A stretch of 64,000 bases of DNA, taken from positions 13,462 to 77,461 of the forward strand of contig DATBGZ010000036.1 in NCBI GenBank assembly GCA_036557785.1, in the 5' to 3' direction. Shown here in pieces: positions 59,187 to 64,000 of this stretch. The position numbers and the translations under genes are program-made. The notes beneath the pieces are model-generated. The model worked only from the letters and a program-made list of their open reading frames with translations. It was not told the DNA's origin and searched no databases. Within the stretch, counting starts at the first letter, position 1; every line of letters begins with the position of its first letter. This DNA is from DATBGZ01 sp036557785 (GTDB taxonomy: Bacteria; Actinomycetota; Actinomycetes; Mycobacteriales; Micromonosporaceae).

Positions 59187-60290
59187 ATGGCCGTGCCCCA
59201 GCGACGCCGGCTCAGCCTGATCAGCAGCCTGCTCTGGTCCGGCGTCTGGCTGTTCCCACTCGCCTCACCGCTGAGCACAGCGACGAGCAGCCTCGCCGTG
59301 GCCGGGCTCGCCGCGTTCGCGATCGGGTACACCCTGGTCGCAGCGGCCGGCTTCGAGTCGCTGGGCCCCCGGTGGTTGCGGCTGGCCGGCGTCGCCGTCG
59401 TGTGGGCCCTGGCACTGACCCTGGCGAGCGCCTACGGACCAGAGTGGTCGCTGCTGCTGCTCTACGCGGGAAGTTCCGGGACCGCGGTCTGGGCACCAGC
59501 GCCCAGACCCACGGTCGCGGGCATGGTCGCGGCGGTGGCCGTGATCGTCGCCATCGGCCAGGTCAAGGGCTTCAGCCTCGGTACGGTCGGGGTCACCGCC
59601 GGGGGCACCGTGCTGGCGTGCGGGGTCGTCTACGCCGTGCGCCAGATGAGCGCCCTCATCGCCGAGTTGCGCTTCACCCGCGAGGCCCTGGCGGCGGCCG
59701 CGGTCGAGCAGGAGCGCCTGCGCTTCTCGCGTGATCTGCATGACCTGCTCGGCCAGACGCTCTCGCTCGTCGTGGTGAAGGCGGAAGCGGTCCGCCGCCT
59801 GGTCGGGCAGGACACCGCGACGGCGGCCGCGCAGGCGCGCGACATCGAGGAGGTCGGCCGGCGCGCACTCGCCGAGGTCCGCGACGCCGTCGCCGGATAC
59901 CGTGACACCGGCCTGCTCGCGGAGATCGCGCAGGCACGCCGGATGCTCACCGCCGCCGACATCGCCCTGACGGTGCGGATGCCGACCTCCACGTTGCCGG
60001 CCAGCGTGGACCGGTTGCTCGCGTGGGTGGTGCGGGAGGCCGCGACGAACGTGGCGCGGCACAGCCAGGCGGCCCAGTGCGAGATAGAGGTCCGGGTTGA
60101 CGAACGAGTCGCCACTGTGGAGGTTCGCGACGACGGCAGCGGACCCACCGAGGTCGGCTCGCCGGGCAACGGGCTGCGTGGACTCGCCGAACGCCTCGCC
60201 GCCGCCGGCGGCTCACTGCTCGCCGGCCCGGCCGACGACGGCGGATTCCTGGTGACGGCTCGGGCACCCCTGTCCGCCACAGCCTCATGA
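59187..60290 (+). CDS. Sensor histidine kinase (NarL/DesK type), second system
   Basis: A 367-residue kinase with about five N-terminal spans, then the HisKA_3 box ERLRFSRDLHDLLGQTLSLVVVKAEAVRRLV with the phosphorylated His of LHD, and an ATPase domain with WVVREAATNVARHSQAAQCEIEV and VRDDGSGPTEVGSPGNGLRGLAERLAAAGG. It closely resembles DesK-type sensors of membrane state. A TAGGCT box at 59180-59185 suggests an additional leaderless start at GTG 59193. The regulator is coupled by ATGA. Confidence 0.9.
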   Translation: MAVPQRRRLSLISSLLWSGVWLFPLASPLSTATSSLAVAGLAAFAIGYTLVAAAGFESLGPRWLRLAGVAVVWALALTLASAYGPEWSLLLLYAGSSGTAVWAPAPRPTVAGMVAAVAVIVAIGQVKGFSLGTVGVTAGGTVLACGVVYAVRQMSALIAELRFTREALAAAAVEQERLRFSRDLHDLLGQTLSLVVVKAEAVRRLVGQDTATAAAQARDIEEVGRRALAEVRDAVAGYRDTGLLAEIAQARRMLTAADIALTVRMPTSTLPASVDRLLAWVVREAATNVARHSQAAQCEIEVRVDERVATVEVRDDGSGPTEVGSPGNGLRGLAERLAAAGGSLLAGPADDGGFLVTARAPLSATAS

Positions 60291-60892
60291 TCCGGGTGCT
60301 CCTCGCCGAGGACCAGGGCATGATGCGCTCGGCACTGGCGCTGTTGCTGCGGCTGGAGCAGGACATCACCGTGGTCGCCGAGGTCAGCAACGGTGCTGAG
60401 GTCGTGCCAGCCGCCCTGCGGGAGCGGCCTGATGTGGCATTGCTCGATATTGAGATGCCCGGGGTCGATGGGTTGACGGCCGCGGCCGAGTTGCGTCAGC
60501 GGCTGCCCGGCTGTCGGGTGCTGATCCTCACCACCTTCGCCAGGCCCGGCTACCTGCGTCGCGCCATGCAGGCCGGCGCGGTGGGCTTTCTCGCCAAGGA
60601 CGGGCCGGTCGAGGCGTTGGCCGCCGCTATCCGTCGCGTACTCGCGGGCGAGCGGGTCGTCGACCCGGCCCTGGCCGCCGCCGCCCTCGCCATCGGCCCG
60701 GACCCACTCACCGACCGGGAGCGTGACGCCCTGCGCGAGGCGGCCGACGGTTCGACCGTGGCCGACATCGCGGCCCGCCTTCACCTGTCCGAGAACACGG
60801 TCCGCAACTACCTCTCCTCGGCGATCACCAAGACCGGCACCCGCAACCGCATCGAGGCGGTCCGCATCGCCCGCGACAACGGATGGCTCTGA
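60287..60892 (+). CDS. Response regulator, NarL/DesR family
   Basis: A 201-residue regulator: receiver (RVLLAEDQGMMRSALALLL, acceptor in VALLDIEMPGVDG, switch lysine in GFLAKDG) and LuxR helix-turn-helix (LTDRERDALREAADGSTVADIAARLHLSENTVRNYLSSAITKTGTRNRIEAVRIARDNGWL). The DNA-binding end is of the DesR kind. It is coupled to the kinase and probably binds the palindrome at 58084-58099. Confidence 0.92.
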   Translation: MIRVLLAEDQGMMRSALALLLRLEQDITVVAEVSNGAEVVPAALRERPDVALLDIEMPGVDGLTAAAELRQRLPGCRVLILTTFARPGYLRRAMQAGAVGFLAKDGPVEALAAAIRRVLAGERVVDPALAAAALAIGPDPLTDRERDALREAADGSTVADIAARLHLSENTVRNYLSSAITKTGTRNRIEAVRIARDNGWL

Positions 60893-60932
60893 TCGGTATC
60901 GATCACGGGGCGCCGCCGGGGAGAATGGGCGC

Positions 60933-61706
60933 ATGGCGTCGGCACATCTTGCCGCGAAGCAGGAGTTGCTCGTCCGGTACCTGGACGCGTGGCTGCCGGC
61001 GGTCCTGCATGGCCACAAGCGGGTCTGCATCGTCTGCGCCACGGGATCCGCCGACCTGCTGCGAGCCGTGACCGGCGTGCTCACCGAGCTCTCGGATCTG
61101 TTGGAGCGGCGCGGTGTCACGGTCGTTGCCAAGCTGCCGTTCGATGCCCCGGCGGGAGTCGCCACGACCCCATCGTGGTCGCGGGCACTCGGTCTTCCGT
61201 TTGCCTTTCTCGATGGTTCGGATGAGTTGCTGGACTCCGTCGTCGCCGTGCGGGACGCCGAGGTGCTGGCCTTTCTGCCGCAGCCCCGCGAGCCCGGCAC
61301 GCCGTACCGGTGCCTCGCGGACGTCGTGGCGCGTGATGGCAGCCAGCAGGCGCTCGTCTTCGGCACGCCCACGGAGCGGGCGCTGGAGAAGTTCAAGGAC
61401 GAGCTGTGGGCGCTCGACGAGTTCTCCGGGGTGCAGTTGCGCGACCCGGGTGACCCGGAGCTGCTCGACATCTCGCTGCAACCGCACCCCGGCCCGTTGC
61501 GTCGCATGCTCGCCCGTCGGCTCGCTGCCGAGGGAGCGACGACCCTGCAAGAGCTGCGGACCTGGACGCTACAGCGGACCGTCTTCCGAACCGCCGACAC
61601 CACCCGTGCGCTGCAGCTGATGCTCGCCGCCGGCGAGGTCCGCCGCTCCCCCGAGTCCGGTCGCCTCACCCCCGCCACGCTGATCAGCCGACGCGGCGCG
61701 GCGTGA
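60933..61706 (+). CDS. TcmP-like (three-Cys-motif partner-like) protein
   Basis: A 257-residue protein. AAKQELLVRYLDAWLPAVLHGHKRVCIV and the ending LDEFSGVQLRDPGDPELLDISLQPHPGPLRRMLARRLAAEGATTLQELRTWTLQRTVFRTADTTRALQLMLAAGEVRRSPESGRLTPATLI recall TcmP proteins, including their C-terminal winged helix. The D-G-F-A-G-P-G-x-Y catalytic-type motif expected after the first strand is missing (VCATGSADLL), so any enzyme activity is doubtful. A GAGAAT box ends 6 nt before the ATG. The family call is from memory. Its last 138 nt overlap the convergent DUF2238 frame. Confidence 0.4.
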   Translation: MASAHLAAKQELLVRYLDAWLPAVLHGHKRVCIVCATGSADLLRAVTGVLTELSDLLERRGVTVVAKLPFDAPAGVATTPSWSRALGLPFAFLDGSDELLDSVVAVRDAEVLAFLPQPREPGTPYRCLADVVARDGSQQALVFGTPTERALEKFKDELWALDEFSGVQLRDPGDPELLDISLQPHPGPLRRMLARRLAAEGATTLQELRTWTLQRTVFRTADTTRALQLMLAAGEVRRSPESGRLTPATLISRRGAA

Positions 61707-62318
61707 GGCCCGGGCCCGGTTGACGGGCAGCAGGACCGCGAGCGAAATGAGGGCCCCGACGACGGCGATCGTCATGTCCTTGTGCGGGTCGAAGATGTCG
61801 CCCTGCTGGCCGTTGTAGGCCTCCGCCATGTCCGGGGCGAGTGTCGCGGCGATGCCCCACTCCAGCAGTTCGTAGAGCGCCCCGGTCGACAGGACGATGT
61901 CGACCGCCGCGAGCGCGGCCCATCGGCGACGCCAGCGCAAGCGGTCGACGAAGTACCGCCACAGCACCGGAGCGAGGCAGGCGCCGTAGACGAAGTGGAC
62001 CAGCCGATCAAAATTGTTGCGGTGCCAGCCGAAGACGTCGGAGAGGCGCACCCCGAACAGCGCCTGAGTCCAGTCGTCGTATGGCACGTAGGAGTAGATC
62101 CACCGAGCGGCGATCGTGTGTGCGGTCAGGAAGACCAGGATGAGCACAAAGGACGAGTACGGCAGCCGGACGCGGTACTGCAGCCAGACCAGTGCCACCA
62201 CCGCGACGACGGTCAGGCTGTTGTGGAGAGCCTGGTCGACCGGCCACTGCGGATTGATCCAGGTGGCGGAGAAGGCCAGCCCGAAGCCAGCCAGCGTGAT
62301 CCAGTAGCGGCGCGTCAC
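61569..62318 (-). CDS. DUF2238 (YjdF-like) membrane protein
   Basis: A 249-residue membrane protein with about six spans. The motif WHRNNFDRLVHFVYGACLAPVLWRYFVDR and the ending MAEAYNGQQGDIFDPHKDMTIAVVGALISLAVL are characteristic of DUF2238, whose Q-G-D-x-x-D-x-x-K-D-M motif may bind metal. The normal end lies near 61700; from there a hydrophilic tail of ~45 residues runs on to 61569 over the convergent TcmP-like gene. The GTG 62318 start is likely but not certain. Confidence 0.8.
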   Translation of the reverse strand: MTRRYWITLAGFGLAFSATWINPQWPVDQALHNSLTVVAVVALVWLQYRVRLPYSSFVLILVFLTAHTIAARWIYSYVPYDDWTQALFGVRLSDVFGWHRNNFDRLVHFVYGACLAPVLWRYFVDRLRWRRRWAALAAVDIVLSTGALYELLEWGIAATLAPDMAEAYNGQQGDIFDPHKDMTIAVVGALISLAVLLPVNRARASRRAASADQRGGGEATGLGGAADLAGGEHQLQRTGGVGGSEDGPL

Positions 62319-62423
62319 GCGGAGATCATCGACTGCGCGCGTGCTGCCCGCAAGACTTCGTACGGCCAGGACAGCCGGGGCCGGCACCCGGTGTGGCGGC
62401 TGCCCCGGCTGTCTGCACCACGA

Positions 62424-63005
62424 TCACTTGGCCATGCGGGTGGCCCGGCTCGAGGGAGCCTTCCGGCCGGCGTACGCGCTCTGGGCGTAGGCGCTCTGGG
62501 ACCCGTGGCTGGAGGCCCGAGCCGTGTGCGTACGGCTGCTCTGTGCCGGGCTGCTCTGCACGCGGTTGGTCGGCGCCTTGCTGGTCTGCGCCTTCACGGT
62601 CCTCGTTGTGGTCTGGCCGCGTGGCGCCGCCTGTGCCCGTGCCCGGCTGTTCTGGCCCTGCCCAGCTTGAGCCCGCCCGCTTTGGCCCCGCCCGCCTTGG
62701 CCCTGGCCGTTGCTCTGGGTGCGGCTGCCGCCGTTGCCCGACACGAGGTTCTTGAACGACGTCCCCGGTCGGAATGCCGGAACGGCGGTCTTCTTCACGT
62801 TGATCGGCTCACCTGTGCGGGGGTTGCGGGCCGTACGCGCTGCCCGGTCCCGCCTCTCGAACACACCGAACCCGCTGATGTTCACTTTCTCCCCGGAGCT
62901 GACCGCGCTCTCGATCTCGTTCACGACGGCGTCCAGGGCCTTGCTCGACGTCTTCTGGTCGCCCAGCGGCTTGGACAGCTTCTCGATGAGCTCACCCTTG
63001 TTCAT
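62424..63005 (-). CDS. HU-family DNA-binding protein with a Gln/Ser/Arg-rich tail
   Basis: A 193-residue nucleoid protein. Residues 1-90 are a normal HU domain: NKGELIEKLSKPLGDQKTSSKALDAVVNEIESAVSSGEKVNISGFGVFERRDRAARTARNPRTGEPINVKKTAVPAFRPGTSFKNLV, with the DNA-bending arm RNPRTGEPI. Residues 91-193 are a disordered basic tail rich in Gln, Ser, Arg, Thr and Ala (SRTQSNGQGQGGRGQSGRAQAGQGQ, ending SAYAQSAYAGRKAPSSRATRMAK). Actinobacterial HupB/HupS tails are usually Lys/Ala/Pro-rich; here Lys is almost absent. ATG 63005 is the natural start. Confidence 0.9.
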   Translation of the reverse strand: MNKGELIEKLSKPLGDQKTSSKALDAVVNEIESAVSSGEKVNISGFGVFERRDRAARTARNPRTGEPINVKKTAVPAFRPGTSFKNLVSGNGGSRTQSNGQGQGGRGQSGRAQAGQGQNSRARAQAAPRGQTTTRTVKAQTSKAPTNRVQSSPAQSSRTHTARASSHGSQSAYAQSAYAGRKAPSSRATRMAK

Positions 63006-63435
63006 TGCAGTCCCCCATTCTGGTCGTCACTCCGTACGGCACCAGGGACCTTCGATGACCCGGTACCCGCGCACCTCAACCTCGCATCAGTGGCCCTATC
63101 GCCAACGCCGTACGGAAGGCCCGATCAAGCGGTCACGTTACCGCAGCCCGGCGTTCGTGGTGCTGAGCGGCAAAAGTCGGTCCCCAGCGCCGGTCTGGGA
63201 CAGGCACATGCGTCCATGCCGCACCCACCGGCAGCCGCGGTTACTCTCGTCGCAGGTCGGGCGCATGGGTGTAACGCCCTCTCGGATGACGGTGGCGTCG
63301 AAACCGGACGATCGCGGCGAGCCGTGATTTCGTCTACTGTGGACCTTCTTGGGCCAGGTTGTTTCTGACACGTTTCCCCGCGACACGCCGGTCTTGCTCC
63401 GAACATTTGTCGGAGGTGGTTGGTAGGGTGTGGGC
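63006..63435. other. 430-nt region between the HU and DUF222 genes
   Basis: No gene is supported. It contains the promoters of both divergent genes, a degenerate SOS-like palindrome and a TAGGGT box (63424-63429) just before the DUF222 start. Confidence 0.5.
63399..63414. promoter_or_regulatory. Degenerate SOS-box-like palindrome before the DUF222 gene
   Basis: CCGAACATTTGTCGGA matches 9 of 12 fixed positions of the actinobacterial LexA box TCGAAC-N4-GTTCGA. DUF222/13E12 genes in mycobacteria are often preceded by LexA sites, so damage induction is plausible. A TAGGGT -10 box at 63424-63429 follows. Confidence 0.45.
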
Positions 63436-64000
63436 ATGTCCGTCAGGTACCGGCGCAGCCGGCCGGCCCTGCCCGCGACACCGGTCGCCGGGCCGGTGGC
63501 GTGTGCCGCGGTGGCGGCGTTGGCCGAGGTCCCGGTCGGGCCGGGGCTGGCCGCGGCGTTGGCCCAGATCCGGTTTGGCGGGTTGAGCGGGTTTGACAAG
63601 GTGCTGCTGCTGCGCGCCCGGCACCGCCAGGACAATCACGAACGTGGTCTGCTGCTGCAGGCCGTCGCCGCGGTCGCCCTGCACACCGACCCCACCGACG
63701 ATGACCCCACCGACCCCAACCCCACCGACCCCGGCCCCGACGAGGGCGGCGACGACGGTGACGGCGGTGTCGGCGGTGTCGGGGTGCTGGTGCCGGATGT
63801 GGATGAGGTGCGGGCGGCGTTGGTGTTGACCCGTAGGGCGGCGCAGGGGTTGTGTGGGCTGGCGGTGGATCTGGTCGCGCGGATGCCGGCGGTGTTGGCG
63901 GCGATGATCGCCGGGGGGCTCGACCAGCCCCGGGCGCGGATCTTCAGCAGCTGGACCGAGCAGCTGTGTGCCCGGCACACGGCGGCGGTCGTGGCGCATC
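63436..64000 (+). CDS. DUF222 (13E12-type) protein, 5' part, probably with a C-terminal HNH domain
   Basis: The frame starts at ATG 63436, 6 nt after a TAGGGT box, and is open at the right edge after 188 residues. ALAQIRFGGLSGFDKVLLLRARHRQDNHERGLLLQAVAAVAL and later LTRRAAQGLCGLAVDLVARMPAVLAAMIAGGLDQPRARIFSSWTEQL are the start of a DUF222 domain. An Asp/Pro/Thr/Gly-rich insert (PTDDDPTDPNPTDPGPDEGGDDGDG) interrupts it. Family members usually end in an HNH nuclease domain and are mobile or repeated in actinomycete genomes. Confidence 0.85.
   Translation, partial: MSVRYRRSRPALPATPVAGPVACAAVAALAEVPVGPGLAAALAQIRFGGLSGFDKVLLLRARHRQDNHERGLLLQAVAAVALHTDPTDDDPTDPNPTDPGPDEGGDDGDGGVGGVGVLVPDVDEVRAALVLTRRAAQGLCGLAVDLVARMPAVLAAMIAGGLDQPRARIFSSWTEQLCARHTAAVVAH
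63691..63729 (+). repeat. 15-nt tandem repeat in the DUF222 gene
   Basis: CCCACCGAC recurs at 63691, 63706 and 63721, an exact 15-nt period. It encodes a D-P-T-D repeat and leads into a Gly/Asp-rich run. Repeat number can change without breaking the frame. Confidence 0.7.

Noticed and set aside
59630..61678. A 682-codon open frame on the minus strand
   Set aside because: It lies antisense to the kinase, response regulator and TcmP-like gene, with Ser/Arg-rich shadow composition.
1..64000. tRNA, rRNA, CRISPR or prophage regions
   Set aside because: No tRNA-like TPsiC/anticodon pattern, no repeat-spacer array and no phage structural or integrase gene was recognised by eye; a covariance-model scan would be needed to exclude small RNAs.

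Overview
The window is high-GC, gene-dense DNA from an actinomycete. The clues are GTG and TTG starts, ATGA/GTGA-coupled operons, many TANNNT boxes 6-7 nt before start codons (leaderless transcripts), a mycothiol-type maleylpyruvate isomerase family gene, an Scr1-type XRE regulator with a DUF397 gene, a DUF222/HNH (13E12) gene and an actinobacterial HU with a long basic tail. A Micromonosporaceae-like host is my best guess and is an inference. I saw no tRNA, rRNA, CRISPR array or complete insertion sequence.

Layout. 1-9.9 kb: end of a secreted ricin-type lectin protein, msrA, an APH-like kinase, argS (minus), an ABC-2 exporter pair, a decayed small gene with a DUF4013 membrane protein, a TetR regulator with a frameshifted maleylpyruvate-isomerase-family gene, and an SRPBCC protein whose shrunken copy lies at 4.2 kb. 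10-16.3 kb: a branched-chain amino acid type (HAAT) ABC system in which LivH, LivM and LivG are one 937-residue polypeptide, with a lipoprotein receptor, a divergent LivF and a GNAT enzyme. 16.3-34.3 kb: VOC proteins, a coupled methyltransferase/UbiA-like pair, an aldehyde dehydrogenase, an MFS exporter, SDRs, a hydrolase, a ferredoxin-reductase-like flavoprotein, folE with a divergent regulator, a second ABC exporter and an orphan DNA methyltransferase.

34.3-44.7 kb: a 263-bp MITE-like IS5-family remnant sits exactly at the tail-to-tail stop codons of the DNA methyltransferase and a GH38 alpha-mannosidase. Upstream of the mannosidase is an ABC exporter with two permeases, one carrying an outside beta-sandwich domain. 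A NarL-type two-component system is divergent from it. An AraC regulator and an SDR follow. 44.8-56 kb: a stand-alone HSDR_N-type nuclease, a soxR gene divergent from an SDR-QueA-like operon, secreted lipoproteins, a frameshifted hydroxyacid dehydrogenase, a CorA family channel and a sugar ABC importer without its own ATPase. 56-64 kb: a DUF397/Scr1-XRE regulatory locus, a membrane protein with a second NarL-type system, a TcmP-like protein, a DUF2238 protein, an HU protein with an unusual Gln/Ser/Arg tail, and the start of a DUF222 gene.

The region reads as chromosomal core and accessory metabolism with several small decayed genes. The strongest leads are the LivHMG fusion, the MITE at the overlapping stop codons, the HU tail variant, the permease with a carbohydrate-binding-like domain, and the SoxR-box promoter in front of an SDR-QueA-like operon.
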